Part shown: piece after piece, positions 35,898-43,927 of the stretch
How positions within the stretch are numbered: the first letter of the stretch is position 1
Layout: the number at the start of each line of letters is the position of its first letter
Assembly (NCBI GenBank): GCA_965227875.1
Contig: OZ245783.1
Coordinates: forward strand, 3,348,001 to 3,412,000
Source: G965227875 sp965227875
GTDB taxonomy: Bacteria; Pseudomonadota; Alphaproteobacteria; Rhizobiales; JAJFHC01
DNA length: 64,000 bases
Direction: 5' to 3'
Position numbers and translations under genes: made by a program
Notes under the pieces: generated by a model
What the model saw: only the letters and a program-made list of their open reading frames with translations
Told to the model about the DNA's origin: nothing
Database searches by the model: none

Positions 35898-36674
35898 TCA
35901 GTTCTGCAGCTTCCACTTGCGGCCAAGTTCGTCGAAGAAGCCGCTTTCGGTGCGCAGTGCGATCCAGGTGTTCACGTAGTTGATCCACACCTGGTCCGCC
36001 TGGGGCAGAAGCATCGCGATGGGCGTGCGCGCCTTGGGGGCGGATACCGGCACGATCATCATGTCGGGGTACTTCTCGACCAGCTTGTGGGCCTCGACAT
36101 TGGACGTGATGTGGGCGTCCGCGCGCCCCGCCAGCACTTCCTGGAAGTCCCGCGCCGGCGCTTCCACGATCTTGTGCGTGGCGTTCGGGAAGAAGGCCTT
36201 CACCTGCTTTTCCTGGGTCGTGCCAAGGGTCGCCGCGACCGTCACGTCGGGCTTGTCGAGGTCCGGCCAGTCGTTGAACTTGCCGGCATTTTTCTTGAGG
36301 ATCAGCGGAACGGTCGCCAGCGAGAAATAGCTCGTCGAATAGCCCGCGGCCTTGGCACGCGACGGCGAGATCGAGGCCGAACCGGTCATGTGATACTTGC
36401 CGGCCGTCACGCCGCTCACCAGCGTCTTCCAGTCGGTCGGAACGAACTCGACCTCGACACCCAGGTCCTCGGCGAGCTTGGTCATTACGTCGATGTCGTA
36501 GCCTTCGTACTTGTTGGTGGCCGGATCCTTCATCGTCATCGGGTTCCAGTCGCCCGTGGTCCCCACCTTGAGGGTGCCGTTGTTGAGGATGTCGTTGAGC
36601 GCAGACTGCGCGTTTGCCGTTGCCGCGGCGCACAAAAGCGCGACGGCCGTCACCATGGCCTTGAGAATGGTCAT
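35898..36674 (-). CDS. polar amino-acid-type ABC transporter binding protein
   Basis: A 258-residue periplasmic binding protein of family 3. A signal peptide ends near TANAQSAL. Landmarks are LKVGTTGDWNPMTMKD, YEGYDIDVMTKLAEDLGVEVEFVPTDW and VAATLGTTQEKQVKAFFP. The family binds amino acids, opines and related compounds. GGGAG precedes the ATG. It is divergent from the ATPase and permease genes of the same importer, across a control region that holds a tandem operator, and starts the minus-strand operon with GST-like and creatininase genes. Confidence 0.92.
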   Translation of the reverse strand: MTILKAMVTAVALLCAAATANAQSALNDILNNGTLKVGTTGDWNPMTMKDPATNKYEGYDIDVMTKLAEDLGVEVEFVPTDWKTLVSGVTAGKYHMTGSASISPSRAKAAGYSTSYFSLATVPLILKKNAGKFNDWPDLDKPDVTVAATLGTTQEKQVKAFFPNATHKIVEAPARDFQEVLAGRADAHITSNVEAHKLVEKYPDMMIVPVSAPKARTPIAMLLPQADQVWINYVNTWIALRTESGFFDELGRKWKLQN

Positions 36675-36727
36675 GCGTTATCTCCCTGAAAACAGTCCCG
36701 TAACAATCATTGCGCGGTTAACCTTTG

Positions 36728-36763
36728 ATTGCAACAAACTAAATTTATTGCACCATACGCAAC
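36728..36763. promoter_or_regulatory. tandem ATTGCA operator in the divergent ABC promoter
   Basis: ATTGCA-N5-CGCAAC at 36747-36763 is an imperfect inverted repeat. A second ATTGCA begins 19 bases upstream at 36728, with a degraded right arm. The stretch 36742-36762 matches 39120-39140 at 18 of 21 positions, and the 19-base pitch is the same in both places. This is strong evidence of one shared regulator, most simply the XRE-cupin protein at 40147-40728. Confidence 0.7.
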
Positions 36764-36840
36764 CGGACGATTATCCTTCTCCCATTGTGCGGTCCGGGAC
36801 ACCGGTTCGGCAAGCGGGATTGTGGGGAGGACATCGAGAC

Positions 36841-37611
36841 ATGCAGGATGCAGGCGCGTCGCCGGAATCGGTGCGCGAACCGGTCATCATCTTCGAGGAC
36901 GTTTCGAAGTTCTTCGGCGATTTCCAGGTGCTCAAGGATATCTCGCTGGACGTTGGACTCGGCGAACGCGTCGTGGTCTGCGGACCGTCGGGGTCCGGGA
37001 AGTCGACGCTGATCAGGTGCATCAACCGCCTTGAAAAACACCAGTCGGGCCGCATTGTCGTCGATGGTGTGGAACTCGACGAGACGCGCGCCGCGGTCAA
37101 CGCGGTGCGGGCGAATGTCGGCATGGTCTTCCAGCAGTTCAATCTCTTCCCGCACCTCACCGTGCTGGAAAACCTGACGCTCGGCCCCAAGCGCGCACGC
37201 GGCATGGACGAAAAGCAGGCGACCGAGCTCGCGATGAAGTATCTCGAGCGCGTCCGCATTCCCGAGCAGGCCGAAAAATACCCCCGCCATCTCTCGGGCG
37301 GCCAGCAGCAGCGCGTCGCCATTGCCCGGTCGCTGTGCATGGAGCCGCGCATCATGCTGTTCGACGAACCCACATCCGCGCTCGACCCGGAGATGATCAA
37401 CGAGGTGCTCGACGTCATGGCCGAACTGGCAGGGTCGGGCATGACGATGATCTGCGTCACCCACGAAATGGGGTTTGCCCGGCGGGTCGCCGACAAGATG
37501 GTCTTCATGGACCACGGCGAGATCGTGGAGATGTCGGATCCCGGAAAGTTCTTCAGCGCACCGGACAGCCAGCGCTGCAAGGATTTCCTCGAGAAGATCC
37601 TTCACCACTGA
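36841..37611 (+). CDS. polar amino-acid-type ABC transporter ATP-binding protein
   Basis: A 256-residue ATPase of the GlnQ/HisP type. Walker A GPSGSGKSTLIRC, signature LSGGQQQRVAIARSL, Walker B IMLFDEPTSALDPE, switch histidine in ICVTHEMGF. ATG 36841 follows the divergent control region; no strong ribosome site is visible but the frame upstream is not conserved-looking. It pairs with the permease eight bases downstream and the binding protein on the other strand. Confidence 0.93.
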   Translation: MQDAGASPESVREPVIIFEDVSKFFGDFQVLKDISLDVGLGERVVVCGPSGSGKSTLIRCINRLEKHQSGRIVVDGVELDETRAAVNAVRANVGMVFQQFNLFPHLTVLENLTLGPKRARGMDEKQATELAMKYLERVRIPEQAEKYPRHLSGGQQQRVAIARSLCMEPRIMLFDEPTSALDPEMINEVLDVMAELAGSGMTMICVTHEMGFARRVADKMVFMDHGEIVEMSDPGKFFSAPDSQRCKDFLEKILHH

Positions 37612-37618
37612 GGCCGGC

Positions 37619-38494
37619 ATGCGAACCATGGACAGAAGAGATCTTTCCGCCCCCGCCGATCGATCCGTGCCACGGTCTCGGGGCGGGGCGGGCTGCTCCG
37701 GGCCGGACTGCCACGCGACGTCCGGACTACGGCGCCGGCGTCCGCCGTCGCGCTTTGTCGCGCCGCTTGCGATCTGCGTCATGGCCCTGTTCCTCGCCGG
37801 CTGTTCGGGCAACTGGGGATGGTACGTGGTCAACCCGTCCACCAAGTCGGGCTGGGCCAACCTGCAGTTTCTCCTGAGCGGGCTTTACTACACCGTGCTG
37901 TTGACGCTCACCGGCATCGTCATCTCCATCGCGATCGGCCTGCTGGTCGCCCTGCCGGGGCTGTCGGCGAACCGTTATCTGCGTACGGCGAGCCGGACCT
38001 ATGTGGAACTGGTCCGCGCGGTGCCGATTCTCGTGCTCATCCTCTGGGTCTATTACGGCCTGCCGCAGCTCTCCGGCCTCGCCATCACCGTGTTCTGGGC
38101 CGGCGTCATCGCGCTCGCCCTGTCCGACAGCGCCTTCGAGGCCGAGATCTTCCGCGCCGGCATCCAGTCCATCGGCAAGGGCCAGTACGAGGCGGCGCAC
38201 TCCATATCCCTGAACTATGTCGACACGATGCGGTTCGTCATCCTGCCCCAGGCGATCCGCCGCATCCTCCCGGCCCTCGGCAACCAGCTCGTCTACATGC
38301 TCAAGATGTCTTCGCTGGTTTCCGTCATCGGCATGCAGGAACTGACGCGCAAGGCGAACGAACTCGTGGTCTCCGAATACCGGCCGCTGGAGATCTACAC
38401 GATCCTCGTTCTGGAATATCTGGTCCTCATCCTGATCGTGTCGGCCGGCGTGCGCTGGCTCGAGCGCCGGATGCAGACCGACGAACGCAATTGA
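37619..38494 (+). CDS. polar amino-acid-type ABC permease with lipobox-like first helix
   Basis: A permease of about 291 residues, HisM/GlnP type. The EAA-region is EAAHSISLNYVDTMRFVILPQAIRRILPALGNQ. The N-terminus is odd: about 45 Arg- and Ser-rich residues, then a helix ending MALFLAGC-SGNWGWY, which reads like a lipoprotein signal with the cysteine at 62. Either the true start is later and the helix is a lipoprotein-like signal, or the similarity is chance. Only one permease gene is present, so it probably forms a homodimer. Confidence 0.88.
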   Translation: MRTMDRRDLSAPADRSVPRSRGGAGCSGPDCHATSGLRRRRPPSRFVAPLAICVMALFLAGCSGNWGWYVVNPSTKSGWANLQFLLSGLYYTVLLTLTGIVISIAIGLLVALPGLSANRYLRTASRTYVELVRAVPILVLILWVYYGLPQLSGLAITVFWAGVIALALSDSAFEAEIFRAGIQSIGKGQYEAAHSISLNYVDTMRFVILPQAIRRILPALGNQLVYMLKMSSLVSVIGMQELTRKANELVVSEYRPLEIYTILVLEYLVLILIVSAGVRWLERRMQTDERN

Positions 38495-38523
38495 GGCCCT
38501 CGAAGACCGGAGCACCGAACAGC

Positions 38524-39102
38524 ATGTCCGCATGGATCAGAATGGTTTCCGACGAAGCCGCCGACGACGCCCTGAAGGAGGTGCTGGATCTTGCGCGCAC
38601 GCCCCACGGGACGGTCGACAACGTGATGCGTGTCCACTCGCTGCGACCGAACACGATGCGCGGTCACGTGATCCTCTATCGTGCCGCGCTGCACGACGAG
38701 GCCAACACCATTCCCATGTGGCTGCAGGAAACCGTCAGTTCCTACGTTTCCATCCTGAACCATTGTGCCTATTCCCTGGCCAACCACTGGGCCAACGCCC
38801 GCCATCTGATCGGCGACGATGCGCGCGCCGACGTCATCGAGCAGGCGCTGCGGGACCGGCGCCCCGAAGACGCCTTCGAGGGCGGCGAACTCGCGCTGAT
38901 GCGCTACGCGGAAAAACTCACGCTGAGGCCGGGCGAAATGGAGAAGGCCGACGTCGACGCGCTATTCGACGCGGGATTCGACGACGGGCAGATCCTCGAG
39001 GTCAACCAGATCGTCGGCTACTTCAATTATGTGAACCGCCTCCTGAACGGCCTCGGCGTGACCACGGAAGGCGATATCGTCGGATATTACGCTGAAGATT
39101 GA
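38524..39102 (+). CDS. AhpD-like protein with a degenerate CxxC
   Basis: A 192-residue protein of the carboxymuconolactone decarboxylase/AhpD superfamily ('peroxidase-related' branch). The active-site helix reads VSSYVSILNHCAYSLANHW: the first cysteine is kept, but the second of the usual C-x-Y-C is serine. A normal disulfide-based peroxidase cycle is therefore unlikely; a decarboxylase-like, lyase or one-Cys role is possible. It lies 29 bases after the permease in the same operon, and the second tandem operator begins four bases after its stop. Confidence 0.83.
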   Translation: MSAWIRMVSDEAADDALKEVLDLARTPHGTVDNVMRVHSLRPNTMRGHVILYRAALHDEANTIPMWLQETVSSYVSILNHCAYSLANHWANARHLIGDDARADVIEQALRDRRPEDAFEGGELALMRYAEKLTLRPGEMEKADVDALFDAGFDDGQILEVNQIVGYFNYVNRLLNGLGVTTEGDIVGYYAED

Positions 39103-39105
39103 CTC

Positions 39106-39141
39106 ATTGCATTAAATGCAATTTATTGCACTGTATGCAAT
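39106..39141. promoter_or_regulatory. tandem palindromic operator before the 2OG oxygenase
   Basis: Two perfect inverted repeats lie side by side: ATTGCAT-TAA-ATGCAAT at 39106-39122 and ATTGCA-N5-TGCAAT at 39125-39141, starting 19 bases apart. They sit directly before the 2OG oxygenase/XRE/NicX-like genes and match the operator in the divergent transporter promoter. This gives an internal, regulated promoter that also covers the regulator gene. Confidence 0.75.
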
Positions 39142-39158
39142 CTGGAGACTCGCAAGAC

Positions 39159-40145
39159 ATGGCCTATGCAACGGCGCGCAAGACCGATGCCGACGTCATT
39201 CCGGTGGTGGACATCACGCCGCTTCGCGACGGTTCCGACCCCGCAAGCGTGGCCGCGGCCCTGCATGCGGCGAGCACCGGCCTGGGCTTCATCTACATTC
39301 GCGGTCACGGCATTCCCGATACGGTGATCGACCGGGCACGCGAGGCCGCCTTCGCCTTCTTTCGCAGCCCGGAAGACGACAAGCGCGCGGTCGCCGTGAG
39401 CGACAGTCACCGGGGCTGGCTGGCGCAAGGAGGCGCCCGCATGCAGGATGGCGCCCGGCCGGATCTGAAGGAGAGCTTCATCTGGGGCATGGAGACGCCG
39501 GACGGCTCGCTACCGGACGCCCACGGCCTGCGCGGCCACAACCGCTGGTCTTCGATCGTTCCGAACCTGCGCGGCGCCGCGATGGACTATTTCGGCCATG
39601 CCCATGACGTTGCCCATCATCTCATGCGTGGTTTCGCGATCGGTCTCGGCCTGGCGCCGGATTATTTCCTGCGGACCGCGACGCGGCCCCTCAGCCGCGC
39701 TTCCTTCGTCTACTACCCCGCACAGCCCGAGGACATGGGCGAGGAGCAGTTCGGCGTCGGTCCGCACACGGATTTCGGTGTGCTGACTGTGCTCTGCCAG
39801 GATGCGGTCGGCGGGCTTCAGGTCCAAACCGTCGACGGCGAGTGGATCGAGGCCCCGCCGATCGAAGGCACGCTCATCGTCAACGTCGCCGACCTGCTGT
39901 CGCGCTGGACGGCCGGCGCCTACAAGTCGACGCCCCACCGCGTGGTGAACAGTTCGGGCCGCGAGCGACTGTCCCTGGTCCTCGCCTTCGATCCGGATCC
40001 CGAGACGCTCGTGGATCCCGCCGCGATCTTCGGCGACGGCCATCCCGGCATGGAACCGCCGATCACCTGCGGCGACTATCTCCTCTGGCGGTTCGGCCGG
40101 GCCTTCGCTTATCGCGGCGAGGACAAGGGGTCTGACAGGAGCTGA
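39159..40145 (+). CDS. 2OG-Fe(II) oxygenase, isopenicillin N synthase family
   Basis: A 328-residue non-haem iron dioxygenase. DIOX_N region with FIYIRGHGIPDTVI; iron ligands HTD in VGPHTDFGVLTVL and the distal H in TPHRVVN; RLSLVLAF gives the 2-oxoglutarate-binding RxS. ATG 39159 has GGAG 11 bases upstream and avoids running the coding frame into the operator. It is cotranscribed with the XRE-cupin regulator one base downstream. In this locus it probably hydroxylates or cleaves the imported compound. Confidence 0.9.
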   Translation: MAYATARKTDADVIPVVDITPLRDGSDPASVAAALHAASTGLGFIYIRGHGIPDTVIDRAREAAFAFFRSPEDDKRAVAVSDSHRGWLAQGGARMQDGARPDLKESFIWGMETPDGSLPDAHGLRGHNRWSSIVPNLRGAAMDYFGHAHDVAHHLMRGFAIGLGLAPDYFLRTATRPLSRASFVYYPAQPEDMGEEQFGVGPHTDFGVLTVLCQDAVGGLQVQTVDGEWIEAPPIEGTLIVNVADLLSRWTAGAYKSTPHRVVNSSGRERLSLVLAFDPDPETLVDPAAIFGDGHPGMEPPITCGDYLLWRFGRAFAYRGEDKGSDRS

Positions 40146-40146
40146 G

Positions 40147-40728
40147 ATGCCGCAGAACGAGACCATCGATCTCGCCATCGGGGCGGCGCTGCGGGGCTTG
40201 CGAGAGAACAACGGCCTGTCCGCCAAGGAACTTGCGAGCCGTTCGGGCGTTTCTGCCGCCATGATCAGCAGAATCGAAAGTGGCCAGGTTTCGCCGTCCA
40301 TCGCGACATTGAACGCGCTGAGCGCAACACTGGACGTACCGCTTGTCAGCCTCTTCCGGGAGACGGCGCCACGTCACGCCGATTTCACTTACGTGCCCAA
40401 CGGTGAAGGCCTGAAGTCGACCCGCATTCTCGACAGGCACTCCCACGAGTTCGTCAATCTTGCCTTCCATACGCGGCGCGATCTGCAGTTCGAGGCCCGG
40501 CGCGTCACGCTGGTGCGCCGAGATGCCCAGCCGCCCGTCTATGTCGGTCATGGCGTGGTCTACATCTATGTGCTGTCGGGCGAGGCGGTCTATGCCTATG
40601 GCCAGCGCGAAATCGTGCTGCGCGAAGGAGACAGTCTCAGCCTCGATGCCGAGGTCAGTCACGGGTTCCGCAGTGTCGTCTCCGACGAGTTCGTGTTTCT
40701 CACCGTTCAGGCGGAGACGCGGCGGTGA
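40147..40728 (+). CDS. XRE-cupin transcriptional regulator
   Basis: A 193-residue regulator. The N-terminal helix-turn-helix (about 12-65) is LRGLRENNGLSAKELASRSGVSAAMISRIESG. The C-terminal cupin barrel (about 110-185) has HGVVYIYVLSGEAVYAYGQREIVLREGDSLSLDAEVSHGF. Such regulators usually bind a small metabolite of their own pathway in the cupin. It is embedded between the oxygenase and NicX-like genes, and two matching tandem palindromes in the locus are its likely binding sites. Its stop overlaps the next start (GTGA). Confidence 0.9.
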   Translation: MPQNETIDLAIGAALRGLRENNGLSAKELASRSGVSAAMISRIESGQVSPSIATLNALSATLDVPLVSLFRETAPRHADFTYVPNGEGLKSTRILDRHSHEFVNLAFHTRRDLQFEARRVTLVRRDAQPPVYVGHGVVYIYVLSGEAVYAYGQREIVLREGDSLSLDAEVSHGFRSVVSDEFVFLTVQAETRR

Positions 40729-41804
40729 GCGGCGGAAAAGTCGAACTCGCGGAAGGCGCGCGCAACCTTCTTTTCGGTTGCGCCGGTTTCGTCGCGGGTG
40801 ACGAAATTCTCGTCGTGCGCGAGGACCCCGCCTCCGGCTGGTATGACAGGGCGGCGCCGGACGCCGTAATTGCGGAAGCCCGCGCGGCGGGGCTCGAGGT
40901 CGTCGTCGCGGACACCGGTCCGCCCTGCGCGCGAGGTGCCGACCGCGTCGCAGAGCTTATGGCGGATCACCCGAAAGCTGTCTTTTTCGCTCGCATCGGA
41001 GATCAGACCCGCTTCGACGATCTTGGCAGCGGCCGCATGCTTGTGATGTCCTACGCGCGCACGAAAGAAGCGCTTGCGTCGTCGTTCGGCCGGTTCGATC
41101 ACAGAGCGATGGCTGAGTTCAAATCGGCGATCGACGACATCCTCGCGTCGGCGCAAAACGTGGCGATCACCTGCCCGAACGGAACGTCGCTGTCCGGTGA
41201 ACTGACCAGTGACGCCGACGCGGAGAACGCCGAGGTGTCCGTGAACCGCTTCCCCCTCGGGGTGCCGCAACCGGTCCCCGCGAACGGCCTGTCCGGACGA
41301 GTCTGCATTTCCCGACCGCTGGCGCCGACCGGCTCCGGTGTTTACGATCCCCCGTGTCTGCGGGTCAAAAGTCCGGTTTTCGTCCAGGTGAGGGAGGGGC
41401 GGATAACCGGGTTCGAGGGCGAGGATGAAGATGTCAGCGCTGCCGAACGGCACTATCGGCGTGTCGCGGATGCCTTCGGAATAGAGCCGTTCGTCGTCCA
41501 CTCCTGGCACGCCGGAATTCATCCGGGCTGCACGAGCGCCGACGTCTGGGACGATGCGGATCTATGGGCGAACACGGTGTTCAACCACCCACGCTACCTC
41601 CACTTCCACACCTGCGGAAACTATGCGCCGGGCGAGATCTCGTGGACGCTGGCGGACACGACGGTGACAATCGACGGCACGTCCATGTGGGACCGGGGGC
41701 GGATCCGCGTCGAGAATTTCGCGCCCCTTGCCCGTTGTCTTGCCGAGTGGCCGGACCTCGCGGATCTCCTGTCGACAACCCCGCCCCGGGATGACGCGGC
41801 CTAG
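40725..41804 (+). CDS. NicX / M29 aminopeptidase-like protein
   Basis: A 359-residue protein that resembles the M29-like group containing 2,5-dihydroxypyridine 5,6-dioxygenase (NicX). Shared outline: SVNRFPLGVPQPVPANGLSG in place of the LPxGE strand, VREGRITGFEGE, then candidate metal ligands in FVVHSWHAGIHPG, YLHFHTCGN and WTLADTTVTIDG. The similarity is by eye and moderate, so it could be a ring-cleaving iron enzyme or a peptidase. GTG start overlaps the regulator stop. Its TAG shares the four bases CTAG with the stop of the convergent oxidoreductase. Confidence 0.7.
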   Translation: MSGGKVELAEGARNLLFGCAGFVAGDEILVVREDPASGWYDRAAPDAVIAEARAAGLEVVVADTGPPCARGADRVAELMADHPKAVFFARIGDQTRFDDLGSGRMLVMSYARTKEALASSFGRFDHRAMAEFKSAIDDILASAQNVAITCPNGTSLSGELTSDADAENAEVSVNRFPLGVPQPVPANGLSGRVCISRPLAPTGSGVYDPPCLRVKSPVFVQVREGRITGFEGEDEDVSAAERHYRRVADAFGIEPFVVHSWHAGIHPGCTSADVWDDADLWANTVFNHPRYLHFHTCGNYAPGEISWTLADTTVTIDGTSMWDRGRIRVENFAPLARCLAEWPDLADLLSTTPPRDDAA

Positions 41805-43849
41805 GCAGGTGCCACGTCGACGAACGTCTCGTTGTAGCAGGCGCCGGCCTCGATATCCGTGCGCACGTCCGAGGGGATCAGGGCATTGACGGTGCGTCCG
41901 GTGGGGCTCGTGGACAGCCAGGTTCCCTTCGGGCTGTAGAGGACCCCGGGACGCACCGCGTCCGTCACCCTTGCGGTGAGATGGACCTCTCCGCGGTCGT
42001 TCCAGATCTTCACCACATCTCCGTCGCGGATTTCGCGGGTCGACGCGTCCGCCGGGTTGATCTCGATCATCTCCATGCCGAGCGAGGCTTCGCAGCCGCC
42101 GAACGTGGCGTTCGTCCGCCGTGACGAGGACGGGGAGATGATGACCAGCGGACGGTCCGCCGGAACCGGGTCGAAGCGCGGAACGCCGAAACCGTAGCGA
42201 TCCTCCATTTCCTGCGAAAACAGTTCGATGCGTCCCGTCCGCGTGGCCGGCCGGACATTGCCGCACATCACGAGGTCTTCGCCCTCCTGCGTGTTCATGA
42301 CCAGGGCGGAGTCCGTGGGGATCTCGCTTGGCCTGAAACCCCGCAGGCGCGGATCGCTGGCGTCGAATGCCGCGTCCATAAGGTCCGCATCACTGTCGCG
42401 AAAACACGGGTCGTCGAACCCGAACCGCGCGGCCAGCCGCCGGAAGATCTCCGTGTTGGGCAGGCTCTCGCCCACGGGCGGGATCACCGGTTCGGCGCGC
42501 TGCAGGTAGTTCTGTCCGTACGCGCCGTAGATGTCGTCGAACTCGAAATGGCTCGCCGCGGGGAGAACGACATCCGCATACCGCATGCTGTCCGTCATCA
42601 CGACGTCGCAGCCGGCGACGAACAGGTCGTCGCGTCCCAGCGCCCGTATCATGGCGGACTGGTCGGGATGGGTGGCGACCGGATTGTGGTTGTAGATCAT
42701 CACCGCCCTGACCGGAGGGTCGAGCGTCGGGTCCAGCATTTTCTGCGCGACGTCCACGATGTTGAAGGTCCGCGTGCCTTCGGGCACGAGATCGGGACGC
42801 TGCAGCCGGCCGGTCGTCTTGGGAAAGGCAAGGCCCGGCTTGGCGATGACGCCGGTCCCCTTGCGCCCGTGCTGGCCGGTCAGGGCCTGCAGGGCCATGG
42901 CGGCGCGCAGGCCGGACCCGCCGGACCGGCCGCGCTCGATGCCGTTGCCCAGCGAGACCGCGATCCTGTCGGAGGTCCGGTAGAGATCGACGAAGGCGCG
43001 GAACTCCGCCGCGTCGAGCCCGCAATGTTTCTCGACGTCGTCTTGGCCATAGGCCCGCGCCTGGTCCATGTAGCGGTCGAAACCGTGGGTCCACGTCTCG
43101 ATGAAATCGGTGTCGAGTGCGCCCAGTTGCTCCAGCTCCGCCGCGGCCGCCATCGCGAGAACGACATCCGTGCCCGGATGGATCTGGAGAAAGAGGTCGC
43201 ACTGCTCGGCGATCTTGGTGCGCTTGGGGTCGATGATGACGAGCTTCGCGCCCTTCGACCGCGCGCTGCGGATGACGCGCATCAGGTGCAGGTTCGAAAC
43301 CGTGACGTTGTTGCCCCAGACGACGATCAGGTCGGCCTCCGCAGCCTGTTCAGGCGGCATGCCGGGGGCGCCGCCGTAGAGGCTGGTATAGGCCGTGCCA
43401 CGCACCGCGCCGCAGAGCGGGCCACGATTGAGAAGCGTCGCGCCGAGCTTGTGGAAGAACCGCCGGTCCATCGAACCGCCGGCGATCTCGCCATGCGGTC
43501 CCGCATAGTTGAGCGGCAGGACGGACTGCGGGCCGGACAACCCGATCGCGCGGGTGAATCCGTCATGGACGAGATCGAGCGCTTCGGACCAGGAAATCTC
43601 CTCGAAACTGTCGCCGCCGCGCGGGCCGGTGCGCCTGAGGGGCCGGGTCAGGCGCGCGGCTCCGTGGACGAAATCGGGATAATGGCGGCTGACCTTGTTG
43701 CAGATCACGCCCGCGGTATAGGGATTGGCGTCCGAACCGCGCACCGCGACCAGCCGGTCGTCTTCCACGATGGCGGTCAGGCTGCAGGTGTCCGGGCAGT
43801 CGAGCGGACAGACGCTTGGCTTGTGTTGCAGGTCGGCGGTCGAAGACAT
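41801..43849 (-). CDS. molybdopterin oxidoreductase, DMSO reductase superfamily, cytoplasmic
   Basis: A 682-residue enzyme binding a bis-pterin molybdenum cofactor. The N-terminus has the [4Fe-4S] pattern C-x3-C-x3-C (CPLDCPDTC) with the fourth Cys in GVICNKVSRHYPDF. WGNNVTVSNLH, IDPKRTKIAE and YNHNPVATHPDQ are pterin-binding stretches; the C-terminal molydopterin-dinucleotide domain includes INPADASTREIRDGDVV. There is no twin-arginine signal and no partner subunit gene, so it is a soluble cytoplasmic single-subunit type. Substrate is unknown. It is convergent with the NicX-like gene. Confidence 0.9.
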   Translation of the reverse strand: MSSTADLQHKPSVCPLDCPDTCSLTAIVEDDRLVAVRGSDANPYTAGVICNKVSRHYPDFVHGAARLTRPLRRTGPRGGDSFEEISWSEALDLVHDGFTRAIGLSGPQSVLPLNYAGPHGEIAGGSMDRRFFHKLGATLLNRGPLCGAVRGTAYTSLYGGAPGMPPEQAAEADLIVVWGNNVTVSNLHLMRVIRSARSKGAKLVIIDPKRTKIAEQCDLFLQIHPGTDVVLAMAAAAELEQLGALDTDFIETWTHGFDRYMDQARAYGQDDVEKHCGLDAAEFRAFVDLYRTSDRIAVSLGNGIERGRSGGSGLRAAMALQALTGQHGRKGTGVIAKPGLAFPKTTGRLQRPDLVPEGTRTFNIVDVAQKMLDPTLDPPVRAVMIYNHNPVATHPDQSAMIRALGRDDLFVAGCDVVMTDSMRYADVVLPAASHFEFDDIYGAYGQNYLQRAEPVIPPVGESLPNTEIFRRLAARFGFDDPCFRDSDADLMDAAFDASDPRLRGFRPSEIPTDSALVMNTQEGEDLVMCGNVRPATRTGRIELFSQEMEDRYGFGVPRFDPVPADRPLVIISPSSSRRTNATFGGCEASLGMEMIEINPADASTREIRDGDVVKIWNDRGEVHLTARVTDAVRPGVLYSPKGTWLSTSPTGRTVNALIPSDVRTDIEAGACYNETFVDVAPA

Positions 43850-43927
43850 GGCGGGTATTCCTGGTCGCGGTTGTCCATGCCCCCATGATGCCGCGCAACC
43901 GGTTATGCCGGAATGTCCAATAACCGT

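Noticed and set aside
42548..43888. 446-codon plus-strand frame over the molybdopterin oxidoreductase
   Set aside because: It is antisense to an enzyme with an intact Fe-S motif and pterin-binding stretches.
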